From the NCBI RefSeq assembly GCF_024357955.1, contig NZ_JANEYT010000005.1, positions 62,001 through 126,000 of the forward strand: 64,000 nucleotides of DNA. Reading direction: 5' to 3'. Position 1 is the stretch's first letter. Every line of letters begins with the position of its first letter. Below the pieces are notes generated by a model, which worked only from the letters and a program-made list of their open reading frames with translations, ran no database searches and was not told the DNA's origin. This document shows, in pieces, positions 10,744-19,577 of the stretch. The stretch comes from Photobacterium pectinilyticum (GTDB taxonomy: Bacteria; Pseudomonadota; Gammaproteobacteria; Enterobacterales; Vibrionaceae). The position numbers and the translations under genes were made by a program.

Positions 10744-11951
10744 TGGCGGGAGCGGTAAAGGAAGGGATGGGGCAGTTTTTTGATTGGATGACAAAGCCGG
10801 CGGCACAGAGCCCGTATGACAGACAGTTGGTCTGGATTGCGTTGGCCTTGATGGTGACTGGCTTGGTGATGGTAACATCTGCCTCGGTCCCGATTGCGAC
10901 CCGCTTGACGGATATGCCGTTCTATTTTGCCCTACGCCATGGTTTTTTCCTTTTTTGCTCACTGGTATTGGCCAGCTTTGTTTTGATGATCCCGCTTGAG
11001 AAGTGGCGTCAGTACAGCGTGCCAATGTTGATCCTCTCTATGGTTTTGCTGGTGCTGGTGCTCGGGGTTGGCCGTTCGGTCAATGGTGCATCGCGTTGGA
11101 TCCCGCTGGGGATTTTCAACCTTCAGCCAGCCGAAGTGGCCAAGCTTTCCTTGTTCCTCTTCATGTCCGGCTACCTGGTTCGGCAGTACGAGCAGGTTCG
11201 ACAGTCGTTTGTCGGTTTTGCTAAACCCTTGCTGGTCTTGGCGTTACTTGGTGCTCTGCTGCTAGAACAACCTGATCTCGGCTCATTCGTGGTGATGTTC
11301 GTGACTACGGTCGGCATGTTGTTTATTGCTGGCGCCAAACTGTGGCAGTTTATTGTGATGATTGGTTCGGCTTGCTTTGGCATTGGTCTGCTAATCGTCT
11401 TCGAACCCTACCGTTTGCGACGGGTGACCTCGTTTATGGATCCGTGGGAAGATCCGTTCGGTAGTGGCTACCAGTTGACTCAATCTCTGATGGCCTTCGG
11501 ACGAGGGGAATGGTTCGGGCAAGGTCTTGGTAACTCAATCCAGAAACTGGAATACCTGCCAGAGGCGCATACCGACTTTGTATTTGCAGTGCTGGCCGAG
11601 GAAGTCGGCTTGATCGGTGTTACGGTCGTTTTACTGCTTATCTTCGCATTGGTTTTCAAAGCGCTGATGATTGGCCGCCGTTGCCTGCAGACCGAGCAGC
11701 TATTTGGTGGCTTCCTCGCCTTTGGCTTTGGCTTCTGGTTTGCTTTTCAAACCTTGGTCAATGTGGGGGCCGCGGCGGGAATGGTGCCGACCAAGGGACT
11801 GACCCTGCCGCTGATCAGTTACGGTGGCTCAAGTTTATTTATTATGGCTACTGCGGTCGCCATTTTGATTCGAATTGATTATGAGCAGCGGATAGCTGCC
11901 AAAGCGATGCCGGATCCGGAAGTAGAAGAAAATGACAATGAACAAGAATAA
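10743..11951 (+). CDS. ftsW: Septal peptidoglycan glycosyltransferase FtsW (SEDS family)
   Basis: FtsW polymerises glycan strands from lipid II at the septum with FtsI. It has 402 aa and about ten transmembrane helices. SEDS hallmarks are visible: [25 protein letters not shown], the [10 protein letters not shown] to [13 protein letters not shown] loop, [16 protein letters not shown] (including the essential aspartate), and the C-terminal PLISYGGSS. It follows murD with a one-base overlap, and its last 20 nt overlap the start of murG. Confidence 0.97.
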   Translation: MAGAVKEGMGQFFDWMTKPAAQSPYDRQLVWIALALMVTGLVMVTSASVPIATRLTDMPFYFALRHGFFLFCSLVLASFVLMIPLEKWRQYSVPMLILSMVLLVLVLGVGRSVNGASRWIPLGIFNLQPAEVAKLSLFLFMSGYLVRQYEQVRQSFVGFAKPLLVLALLGALLLEQPDLGSFVVMFVTTVGMLFIAGAKLWQFIVMIGSACFGIGLLIVFEPYRLRRVTSFMDPWEDPFGSGYQLTQSLMAFGRGEWFGQGLGNSIQKLEYLPEAHTDFVFAVLAEEVGLIGVTVVLLLIFALVFKALMIGRRCLQTEQLFGGFLAFGFGFWFAFQTLVNVGAAAGMVPTKGLTLPLISYGGSSLFIMATAVAILIRIDYEQRIAAKAMPDPEVEENDNEQE

Positions 11952-13008
11952 ACGCCTGCTGGTTATGGCGGGCGGGACCGGAGGACATGTCTTTCCGGGG
12001 CTAGCTGTCGCCAAGCGGTTACAGCAAGAAGGTTGGGACATCCGCTGGCTAGGTACTGCTGATCGTATGGAAGCCGAGTTGGTACCGAAACACGGTATTG
12101 ATATTGACTTTATCAAGGTCAAAGGGTTACGAGGCCAAGGTATTTCCCGCTTGTTGGCGGCGCCTTTCAAAATTGTCGGCGCGATTATGCAGGCAAGAAA
12201 ATATATTAAGGCGTGGCAACCAGATGCCGTGCTGGGCATGGGCGGCTATGTCAGTGGTCCGGGCGGTGTTGCCGCTTGGTTGTCAGGTGTCCCTGTGATC
12301 TTGCATGAGCAAAACGCGGTGGCAGGCTTGACCAACCAATGGCTGTCCCGCATTGCAGCCCGTGTGCTGCAGGCGTTCCCTGGTGCCTTCCCGAATAGTG
12401 AGGTTGTCGGTAATCCTGTACGTCAGGACGTGGTGTCACTGGCATCGCCTGCGCAACGTTTTGCTGAGCGTGATGGCCCTATCCGGATCTTGGTAATGGG
12501 CGGCAGCCAAGGCGCGCGGATCCTTAATCAAACTCTGCCTCAAGTTGCGGGTTTACTGGGCGATCGTGTCACAGTGTGGCACCAGGCAGGTAAAGGTGCT
12601 CAGGCCCAAACTGAGCAGGATTATAGCCAATATGCCAACCAGCAGGCCAACAACATCCGAGTCACCGAATTTATCGATGATGTGGCAGCAGCCTATGCTT
12701 GGGCCGATATCGTTGTTTGTCGCTCGGGTGCCCTAACCGTTTCTGAGCTATCGGCAGCTGGCCTTGGCGCCGTGTTTGTGCCATTCATGCACAAAGATCG
12801 CCAGCAGGCGCTAAATGCTGACCATTTGGTCCAGTGCGGTGCCGCGAAAATGATTGAGCAGCCCGAGTTGACCGTAGAAGGTCTGGCTGACACCTTACAG
12901 CAATTAGATCGTGCACAGCTGGCCAAGATGGCACAGGCAGCACGTGACGCAGCGATTGTTGATGCCGACCGCCGGGTGGCGGAAGTGATCAAGTCGCTGG
13001 CAAAATAA
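11932..13008 (+). CDS. murG: UDP-GlcNAc:lipid I N-acetylglucosaminyltransferase MurG
   Basis: MurG makes lipid II on the inner face of the membrane. The 358 aa GT-B fold protein has the N-terminal [10 protein letters not shown] loop (14-23), [18 protein letters not shown], the second glycine-rich loop GGSQGAR and the C-domain [10 protein letters not shown]. Two in-frame ATGs (11932 and 11938) are possible; both lie inside the end of ftsW. murC begins 17 nt downstream. Confidence 0.96.
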   Translation: MTMNKNKRLLVMAGGTGGHVFPGLAVAKRLQQEGWDIRWLGTADRMEAELVPKHGIDIDFIKVKGLRGQGISRLLAAPFKIVGAIMQARKYIKAWQPDAVLGMGGYVSGPGGVAAWLSGVPVILHEQNAVAGLTNQWLSRIAARVLQAFPGAFPNSEVVGNPVRQDVVSLASPAQRFAERDGPIRILVMGGSQGARILNQTLPQVAGLLGDRVTVWHQAGKGAQAQTEQDYSQYANQQANNIRVTEFIDDVAAAYAWADIVVCRSGALTVSELSAAGLGAVFVPFMHKDRQQALNADHLVQCGAAKMIEQPELTVEGLADTLQQLDRAQLAKMAQAARDAAIVDADRRVAEVIKSLAK

Positions 13009-13025
13009 TAAGACGAGACAAAGTG

Positions 13026-14486
13026 ATGAGTAAACTGGATAACCAGCAATTAGCAAAAATTAGAACCATGGTGCCAGAGATGCGCCGCGTAGAGCGTATC
13101 CACTTTGTTGGAATCGGTGGTGCCGGCATGAGCGGTATCGCGGAAGTATTGGTTAACGAAGGCTACCACGTTAGCGGTTCAGACTTGGCGCCAAATGCGG
13201 TGACCAACCGGTTGGCAGAAAAAGGGGCGGAGATTTTCTTTGGCCATGCTGCCACCAATGTCGAAGGATCCAGTGTAGTGGTGGCCTCGACCGCCATTGA
13301 CCAGAGCAACCCTGAACTGACTGCTGCCCGCGAGCTGCGTATACCTGTGGTTCGCCGTGCGGAAATGCTGGCAGAGCTGATGCGCTACCGCCACGGTATC
13401 GCGATTGCTGGCACCCATGGTAAAACGACAACCACCGCGCTGGTTACCCAGATCTATTCTGAAGCGGGGTTGGATCCAACGTTCGTCAATGGTGGTTTGG
13501 TCAAGAGCGCAGGCACTAACGCCCGGCTGGGATCGAGTCGTTACCTGATCGCTGAAGCTGACGAGAGTGATGCATCATTCCTGCACCTGCAGCCGATGGT
13601 ATGTGTGGTGACGAATATTGAAGCTGACCACATGGATACCTATGGTGGTGACTTTGAAGTGCTGAAACAGACATTTATCGATTTTCTTCACAACCTGCCG
13701 TTTTATGGTTTGGCGGTGATGTGCATTGATGATCCTGTGGTGCGTGAGCTGCTTCCCAAAATTGGCCGTCAGGTTATTACTTATGGCTTCTCTGAAGATG
13801 CTGATGTGCGTTTGGTTGATTATGATCAGCGCGGTCAGCAGGGACACTTCTCTATACTACGTAAAGACAAACCAGCCTTGGAAATCAAACTGAATATTCC
13901 AGGTAAGCACAACGCCCTGAATGCGACGGCAGCTGTCGCTGTTGCGTCTGAAGAAGGTGTTGCCGATGAAGCGATCATTCACGCTCTGGCTGGGTTTGAA
14001 GGAACAGGCCGACGTTTTGACCATCTTGGCGATTTCGAGACAGGTAACGGCAAAGTGATGCTGGTTGATGATTACGGCCACCACCCGAGTGAAGTGGATG
14101 TGACGATTCAGGCCGCCCGTGCAGGCTGGGAAGAAAAGCGTCTGGTCATGGTGTTCCAACCACACCGCTATAGTCGGACCCGTGATCTGTATGACGATTT
14201 TGCTCATGTTCTCGAGCAAGTTGATGTACTTGTTATGCTGGACGTGTATTCTGCCGGTGAAGTGCCGATTGCTGGCGCGGATGGCCGCGCTTTGTGTCGC
14301 ACTATTCGTGGTCGTGGTAAATTGGATCCGATTTTTGTCCCTAATATCGATGCATTGCCATCTGCTTTGGCCAATATTCTACAAAATGATGATTTGGTTC
14401 TGACACAGGGAGCTGGCGATGTTGGCAAAATCGCTCGTCAGTTAGCAGATATGCAACTGAATATTGAGCAGATGAGCCAACAATAA
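13026..14486 (+). CDS. murC: UDP-MurNAc:L-alanine ligase MurC
   Basis: MurC commits UDP-MurNAc to peptide addition. From the ATG at 13026 it is 486 aa; a GTG immediately upstream at 13023 is an alternative first codon. Motifs: [15 protein letters not shown] (about 26-40), GSDL, the ATP loop GTHGKTTT (129-136), [22 protein letters not shown] and VDDYGHHP. It is the last murein gene of the cluster. Instead of ddlB, a 216-bp gap with its own promoter separates it from ftsQ. Confidence 0.96.
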   Translation: MSKLDNQQLAKIRTMVPEMRRVERIHFVGIGGAGMSGIAEVLVNEGYHVSGSDLAPNAVTNRLAEKGAEIFFGHAATNVEGSSVVVASTAIDQSNPELTAARELRIPVVRRAEMLAELMRYRHGIAIAGTHGKTTTTALVTQIYSEAGLDPTFVNGGLVKSAGTNARLGSSRYLIAEADESDASFLHLQPMVCVVTNIEADHMDTYGGDFEVLKQTFIDFLHNLPFYGLAVMCIDDPVVRELLPKIGRQVITYGFSEDADVRLVDYDQRGQQGHFSILRKDKPALEIKLNIPGKHNALNATAAVAVASEEGVADEAIIHALAGFEGTGRRFDHLGDFETGNGKVMLVDDYGHHPSEVDVTIQAARAGWEEKRLVMVFQPHRYSRTRDLYDDFAHVLEQVDVLVMLDVYSAGEVPIAGADGRALCRTIRGRGKLDPIFVPNIDALPSALANILQNDDLVLTQGAGDVGKIARQLADMQLNIEQMSQQ

Positions 14487-14578
14487 ATTTTGGCTGTATA
14501 AAAAATATATATTTGGCTTGTTTTTTGCCTTGATTTAAGCTTATAGCCAAGGATCTGCGAGGAATCGGCTATCAGATG

Positions 14579-14607
14579 TTGGAGAGCTGCAGCTTGCTCG
14601 CTATAAT
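14579..14607 (+). promoter_or_regulatory. Putative promoter for ftsQ-ftsA-ftsZ
   Basis: TTGGAG (14579-14584) and a perfect TATAAT (14602-14607) are separated by 17 bp, about 95 bp before the chosen ftsQ start. The AT-rich murC-ftsQ gap also contains an inverted repeat, AAAAGCGG (14624-14631) with CCGCTTTT (14654-14661), in the leader; it has no clean T-run after it. Confidence 0.6.
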
Positions 14608-14702
14608 CTGTCAACTTTACGTGAAAAGCGGAAAGGGTGAGGGAATGTCTTTGCCGCTTTTGCTGGTTAGTTATCGGCTATGACATCGGGATTAAACTAT
14701 TT

Positions 14703-15470
14703 ATGGCTGATAGTGTCCTAAAAAGAATATCGTTTTCTCCTGCGGCATCATTACAAAACCGCGGGGGATTGGCTTTTTTTCTCTTTGTGATCGGGTTTGT
14801 TGCCTGGCTTTTCAGCGCGGCAATCAACTGGATGACAGATGCCAACCGGCTGCCGTTGTCACAGCTGGTGATTCAAGGTGAGTTACACTACCTCACTCCC
14901 GGTGATGTCCGGGAAGGTATAATGCACCTTGAACAGCTAGGCAGTTTCATGACCCAAGATGTTGATGACATTCAGCATGCCCTGGAGGCCATGCCCTGGG
15001 TCGCTCGGGCTGCTGTGCGCAAGCAGTGGCCGGATACCCTCAAGGTATTTATTGGTGAGCAAGATCCCGCAGCGTCTTGGAATGGCCATAATTTGGTCAA
15101 TCAGGACGGTGAGGTGTTCGAGGCATCGCCTGATCAGGCTGGGCAATTGCTGGTGGGTTTAGCAGGACCCGAAGGGACCAGTTTAGAAGTATTGTCTGCG
15201 TTGCACGAAATGCAACCAAGGTTACAGCATGCGGGCTTTGAAATTGCTACGCTGGCATTAAATGAACGTCGAGCTTGGCGAGTTTGGTTAACCAACGGCG
15301 TCAGGCTTGAATTAGGGCGTAAGGAGCGAATGGAGCGAATCGAACGTTTCATTGCCTTATCCCCGCAATTAGAACAGCAAGGACAGGCTATCGAGTACAT
15401 AGATTTGCGCTATGATACCGGGGCTGCTGTAGGCTGGGTCATCGATCCAGATCAAAGCAAAACCAAATAG
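14703..15470 (+). CDS. ftsQ: Cell division protein FtsQ
   Basis: FtsQ is the scaffold of the FtsQLB complex. With the ATG at 14703 the protein is 255 aa, with a cytoplasmic tail of about 25 residues, one transmembrane helix (GLAFFLFVIGFVAWLF), a POTRA domain starting near LPLSQLVIQGELHYL, and a beta domain ending IEYIDLRYDTGAAVGWV, a strong FtsQ signature. An upstream in-frame GTG at 14637 would add 22 residues without family support, so I prefer 14703. It is followed 52 nt later by ftsA. Confidence 0.93.
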   Translation: MADSVLKRISFSPAASLQNRGGLAFFLFVIGFVAWLFSAAINWMTDANRLPLSQLVIQGELHYLTPGDVREGIMHLEQLGSFMTQDVDDIQHALEAMPWVARAAVRKQWPDTLKVFIGEQDPAASWNGHNLVNQDGEVFEASPDQAGQLLVGLAGPEGTSLEVLSALHEMQPRLQHAGFEIATLALNERRAWRVWLTNGVRLELGRKERMERIERFIALSPQLEQQGQAIEYIDLRYDTGAAVGWVIDPDQSKTK

Positions 15471-15522
15471 ATCGGCTCGGCCGCAGCCTGTTTGGCTTAA
15501 GAGAACTATAAGAGTAGGCGCT

Positions 15523-16779
15523 ATGACGAAGGCGGCAGATAAAAAACTGATAGTAGGCCTGGATATTGGTACGTCCAAAGTCAGTGCTTTAGTCGGTGAA
15601 GTGCTACCGGATGGCGAAGTTAACGTCATCGGAGAAGGTAGCAGTCCGTCCAGTGGGATGGACAAGGGCGGAGTGAATGATCTTGAGTCTGTAGTCAAAT
15701 CGGTACAGGGCGCGATCTACAAAGCAGAGCTGATGGCAGATTGCCAGATCTCTTCGGTATTTCTGTCTCTGTCAGGCAAGCATATCCGCTGCCAGACGGA
15801 AGAAGGCATGGTGCCGATTTCTGACAAAGAAGTCACTCAGGATGATGTTGATAATGTCATTCACACCGCTAAATCGGTAAAAATTAGTGATGAACATAAA
15901 GTTTTACATGTAATTCCTCAAGAATTTGCTATTGATTATCAAGAGGGAATTAAAAATCCTGTTGGTTTATCTGGGGTACGCATGGAAGCCAGTGTTCATT
16001 TGATCACCTGCCATAACGACATGGCGCGAAATATCGTCAAGGCGGTAGAGCGCTGTGAACTCAAAGTCGATCAGCTTATTTTCTCCGGTTTGGCAGCTAG
16101 TCATGCAGTATTGACGCCTGATGAGCGTGAGCTCGGTGTATGCGTGGTTGATATTGGTGGCGGTACGATGGATATTGCTGTCTGGACCGGTGGCGCTTTG
16201 CGTCATGCGGCCGTGATTCCTTATGCGGGTAATGTTGTGACCAGTGACATTGCCTATGCGTTCGGTACCCCGTTGGGTGATGCCGAGGAAATTAAAGTTA
16301 AATATGGCTGTGCATTGAGCGAGCTGGTTAGCAAAGATGCCAAGGTCGATGTACCGAGTGTTGGTGGTCGTCCGTCGCGCAGCCTACAGAGTCAAACGTT
16401 GGCCGAAGTGATAGAGCCCCGCTACAGCGAGCTGTTGGGGTTGGTTAATCAGAAGCTGATAGAAGTACAAGATCAACTGCGTAATGCAGGAGTTAAGCAT
16501 CAGCTGGCAGCAGGCATTGTCCTGACCGGCGGTGCCGCTCAGATGGAAGGCTTGGTGGAGTGCGCTGAGCGCGTATTCAGCAACCAGGTACGTGTCGGCT
16601 TACCACTGAATATGGTAGGACTGACCGAACATGTGCAATTCCCACATTATGCGACTGCAGTAGGCTTACTGCATTACGGAAAGGATAGTCAGACATTTGA
16701 CGATAGTGAAATTGAGCAGAAACGTTCTGTTTCTGGTTTTTTCTCTAAGCTTAGTGGCTGGTTAAGAAAAGAATTTTAA
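15523..16779 (+). CDS. ftsA: Cell division protein FtsA
   Basis: FtsA is an actin-like ATPase that tethers FtsZ filaments to the membrane. The 418 aa chain has phosphate-1 motif LDIGTSKV near the start, the FtsA-specific 1C subdomain, phosphate-2 VVDIGGGTMDIAV and adenosine motif LTGGAAQMEG. A C-terminal amphipathic membrane-targeting helix (GFFSKLSGWLRKEF) ends the protein. Length matches E. coli (420). ftsZ starts 33 nt downstream with a GGACGGAGAG ribosome-binding region. Confidence 0.97.
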   Translation: MTKAADKKLIVGLDIGTSKVSALVGEVLPDGEVNVIGEGSSPSSGMDKGGVNDLESVVKSVQGAIYKAELMADCQISSVFLSLSGKHIRCQTEEGMVPISDKEVTQDDVDNVIHTAKSVKISDEHKVLHVIPQEFAIDYQEGIKNPVGLSGVRMEASVHLITCHNDMARNIVKAVERCELKVDQLIFSGLAASHAVLTPDERELGVCVVDIGGGTMDIAVWTGGALRHAAVIPYAGNVVTSDIAYAFGTPLGDAEEIKVKYGCALSELVSKDAKVDVPSVGGRPSRSLQSQTLAEVIEPRYSELLGLVNQKLIEVQDQLRNAGVKHQLAAGIVLTGGAAQMEGLVECAERVFSNQVRVGLPLNMVGLTEHVQFPHYATAVGLLHYGKDSQTFDDSEIEQKRSVSGFFSKLSGWLRKEF

Positions 16780-16812
16780 ACCTGATGCGAACAGGATGGA
16801 CGGAGAGAACAC

Positions 16813-18006
16813 ATGTTTGAACCGATGATGGAAATGTCTGACGAAGCAGTAATTAAAGTCATAGGCGTTGGCGGCGGCGGTGGTAACGCAGTCGATCACA
16901 TGGTACGTGAATCAATCGAGGGTGTTGAGTTTATCAGTGTAAACACTGATGCTCAGGCACTTCGTAAAACCAATGTAAGTACAGTGATCCAGATCGGTGG
17001 GGCAATCACCAAAGGTCTGGGTGCGGGCGCTAACCCACAGGTTGGCCGTGACTCGGCATTGGAAGATCGCGAAGCGATCAAGGCAGAGCTTGATGGCTCT
17101 GACATGATTTTCATCGCAGCTGGCATGGGTGGCGGTACCGGTACTGGTGCAGCCCCGATCATTGCCGAAGTGGCGAAAGAGCTAGGGATCCTGACTGTTG
17201 CGGTGGTGACTAAGCCATTTAGCTTCGAAGGCAAAAAGCGCATGGCGTTTGCCGAGCAGGGTATTGAGGAGCTGTCAAAACACGTTGACTCGTTGATCAC
17301 TATCCCTAACGAAAAACTACTCAAAGTGCTTGGCCGTGGTATCACGTTATTGGATGCTTTTGCCAAAGCAAATGACGTATTGAAAAATGCGGTACAGGGT
17401 ATTGCCGAGCTGATCACCCGCCCGGGTATGATCAACGTCGACTTTGCTGACGTACGCACTGTTATGTCTGAAATGGGTCATGCCATGATGGGCAGCGGTG
17501 TTGCAACTGGTGATGACCGTGCTGAAGAAGCGGCGGAAATGGCTATTTCAAGCCCGCTTCTTGAAGATATCGACTTGGCTGGCGCGCGTGGTGTTCTTGT
17601 TAACATTACAGCGGGTCTGGACATGCGTTTGGATGAGTTCGAAACGGTCGGTAATACAGTGAAGGCGTTTGCTTCTGACAACGCAACCGTTGTTATCGGT
17701 ACATCGCTGGATCCAGAAATGTCTGACGAGCTACGAGTAACGGTTGTGGCGACGGGTATTGGCAAAGAATGCAAGCCTGACATTACCTTGGTGACGGGAA
17801 CGGCTAAGCCTGTACAGGCTGTGGCTTCTGAGAAGCCTGCGGCAGCGCCTGCATCGGCGGAAGAAGCTAAAGCGGCGCCATTGAACCAGCCTGCTGCGGC
17901 AGCTGATTCTGCCAACCCGCAGGCGGCAACGGCAGCAAATCCTAAGCCTCAGGCGGATCACGACTACCTTGATATCCCAGCATTTTTGCGCAAGCAAGCT
18001 GACTAA
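16813..18006 (+). CDS. ftsZ: Tubulin-like division GTPase FtsZ
   Basis: FtsZ polymerises into the Z ring. The 397 aa protein has the GGGGGNAV loop (about 20-27), the tubulin signature GGGTGTG at 106-112 and the T7 loop [12 protein letters not shown] low-complexity Ala/Pro linker (about 335-380) leads to the conserved C-terminal peptide [14 protein letters not shown], which binds FtsA and ZipA (and ZapD, also encoded in this window). Nothing is missing relative to the family. Confidence 0.98.
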   Translation: MFEPMMEMSDEAVIKVIGVGGGGGNAVDHMVRESIEGVEFISVNTDAQALRKTNVSTVIQIGGAITKGLGAGANPQVGRDSALEDREAIKAELDGSDMIFIAAGMGGGTGTGAAPIIAEVAKELGILTVAVVTKPFSFEGKKRMAFAEQGIEELSKHVDSLITIPNEKLLKVLGRGITLLDAFAKANDVLKNAVQGIAELITRPGMINVDFADVRTVMSEMGHAMMGSGVATGDDRAEEAAEMAISSPLLEDIDLAGARGVLVNITAGLDMRLDEFETVGNTVKAFASDNATVVIGTSLDPEMSDELRVTVVATGIGKECKPDITLVTGTAKPVQAVASEKPAAAPASAEEAKAAPLNQPAAAADSANPQAATAANPKPQADHDYLDIPAFLRKQAD

Positions 18007-18019
18007 GCGCGCAAATATT

Positions 18020-18048
18020 TTGGGAAGCTGGTTAAAAAGTGATATAAT
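18020..18048 (+). promoter_or_regulatory. lpxC promoter
   Basis: TTGGGA (18020-18025), 17 bp, and a perfect TATAAT (18043-18048) with an extended TG one base upstream. It lies just after the ftsZ stop and about 70 bp before lpxC, so lpxC can be expressed independently of the dcw transcript. Confidence 0.72.
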
Positions 18049-18120
18049 ATCCGCTCTTGCCTTTTTTTTAACGAAGGGTAAGGGCCGATATGATGGCAAT
18101 TTAATAGTTGAGACAAGCAG

Positions 18121-19038
18121 ATGATAAGACAACGTACACTGAAAAGCATTGTGCAAACGACTGGGGTGGGACTTCACTCTGGCCGTAAAGTGACGCTTAT
18201 TCTTCGTCCTGCTGCTGCAAACACTGGTGTGATTTATCGCCGTACCGATTTGAATCCGCCTGTTGATTTTCCAGCAGACGCAGACTCGGTTCGCGACACC
18301 ATGTTGTGTACAGCCTTGGTTAATGAACAAGGCGTACGTATCTCAACCGTTGAGCACCTTAACGCTGCCTTGGCAGGAATGGGTATCGATAATGTAATTA
18401 TCGAGGTTGATGCACCTGAAATCCCTATTATGGATGGCAGTGCAAGCCCGTTCATCTACCTGCTGCAGTCTGCTGGTATCGATACCTTGAATACGCCAAA
18501 GCGCTTCTTGCGTATCAAAAAAACTGTTCGCGTCGAAGATGGTGACAAATGGGCAGAACTTCGTCCTTTTAACGGGTTCCGTCTGGATTTCGCTATCGAT
18601 TTTAATCACCCGGCGATTGAATCAGAGCAGCAGCGTTTGGTTCTGGATTTTTCCAGCCAGTCATTTGTCAAAGATATCAGTCGTGCCCGTACTTTCGGCT
18701 TCATGCGTGATATCGAATACCTTCAGTCGCAAAACCTGTGTCTGGGTGGTAGCTTTGATAATGCCATCGTGCTTGATGATTACCGTATCCTTAATGATGA
18801 AGGGCTGCGTTTCGACAACGAGCTTGTGACCCACAAAGTACTGGACGCCATTGGTGACCTTTACATGTGTGGCCATAACATCATTGGTGAAATGGTGGCT
18901 TATAAGTCAGGTCATGCGCTAAACAACATGCTGCTGCGTGCAGTACTTGCTGATCAAGAAGCGTATGAGTGGGCGACCTTCACTGACGAGCAGCAGGTTC
19001 CTGTTACCTTTGCTCAACCAGGTATGGTACTGGCGTAA
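18121..19038 (+). CDS. lpxC: UDP-3-O-acyl-N-acetylglucosamine deacetylase LpxC
   Basis: LpxC carries out the committed step of lipid A synthesis and is a zinc hydrolase. It has 305 aa, the same as E. coli. The zinc and active-site residues are visible: the TVEHL segment with His79, and the [10 protein letters not shown] segment that supplies the second His and the Asp. The N-terminal [16 protein letters not shown] is characteristic. It is the last gene of the cluster, followed by a strong terminator. The C-terminal tail, which in E. coli is read by FtsH, is present ([10 protein letters not shown]). Confidence 0.97.
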   Translation: MIRQRTLKSIVQTTGVGLHSGRKVTLILRPAAANTGVIYRRTDLNPPVDFPADADSVRDTMLCTALVNEQGVRISTVEHLNAALAGMGIDNVIIEVDAPEIPIMDGSASPFIYLLQSAGIDTLNTPKRFLRIKKTVRVEDGDKWAELRPFNGFRLDFAIDFNHPAIESEQQRLVLDFSSQSFVKDISRARTFGFMRDIEYLQSQNLCLGGSFDNAIVLDDYRILNDEGLRFDNELVTHKVLDAIGDLYMCGHNIIGEMVAYKSGHALNNMLLRAVLADQEAYEWATFTDEQQVPVTFAQPGMVLA

Positions 19039-19066
19039 TATTGCCTTGTACTCGCGAAAAGATTTT

Positions 19067-19097
19067 AAAAACGCCGGACCTTGTCCGGCGTTTTTTT
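19067..19097 (+). terminator. Intrinsic terminator of the dcw/lpxC transcript
   Basis: CGCCGGAC (19072-19079), loop CTT, GTCCGGCG (19083-19090), flanked by A and T runs. It could work in both directions. Confidence 0.93.
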
Positions 19098-19577
19098 ATG
19101 CCTCGGCTTTGGTAGGTTGACGGTATTTGGAGCGTTGAGCACGCATTACTCTGCTTTATGGGATAAAAGTGGCGGTTAAGTTCTAATATTTCGAATATGA
19201 AAAACGTCGTCAGGGCATTTGCCATAGGCGACATCGCCAATATGGCTTATTATATCTAGCTTGGGAGGGGGTTGGACCAAGTGTATTTGGCTGATTGAAG
19301 TCTGCTGAGGTTTCCCTCCATGGATAGCCGATGGTGTTCAATTTCTGGTATTGTTTTCATTTATCCCTTGAAATGGTCAATTTGTACCACAATATCATCA
19401 TTAACCATTGTTTTTCGTATCGGCTTCCGTAGTCACACCAGTGGCGAATTTAGACGGGACAGGGATGATTAATCGCAAGTCTAAGTCTAGCGTCTTGTTG
19501 ATATAATCCCGGTTGAAAAATTCAAATTAAGAATTCAGCCTGATGGGCTGAACTAACTAAGAGAAAACGGCAACGCC
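19098..19577. other. Gene-free interval between lpxC and secA, containing the secA promoter and leader
   Basis: No convincing coding region is seen on either strand in these 480 bp. There is no SecM-like reading frame with an arrest motif. A minus-strand frame at 19004-19240 overlaps the lpxC end and looks random. A basic 16-codon minus-strand tail beginning MRAQRSKYRQ and ending at a stop near 19100 is too short to call. At the right end are an extended -10 promoter (TGATATAAT, 19499-19507) and a leader hairpin, TTCAGCC (19534-19540) with GGCTGAA (19546-19552). Confidence 0.6.
19499..19507 (+). promoter_or_regulatory. Extended -10 promoter of secA
   Basis: TGATATAAT with no clear -35, about 70 bp before the secA start. 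The hairpin at 19534-19552 lies in the transcribed leader, upstream of the ribosome-binding region. Confidence 0.6.

Noticed and set aside
17731-18330. 199-codon minus-strand frame across the ftsZ-lpxC junction
   Set aside because: It is antisense to two well-supported genes and to the lpxC promoter, and its composition looks like a shadow.
19098-19577. SecM-type arrest peptide gene upstream of secA
   Set aside because: No plus-strand frame with a signal sequence or an arrest motif could be found.
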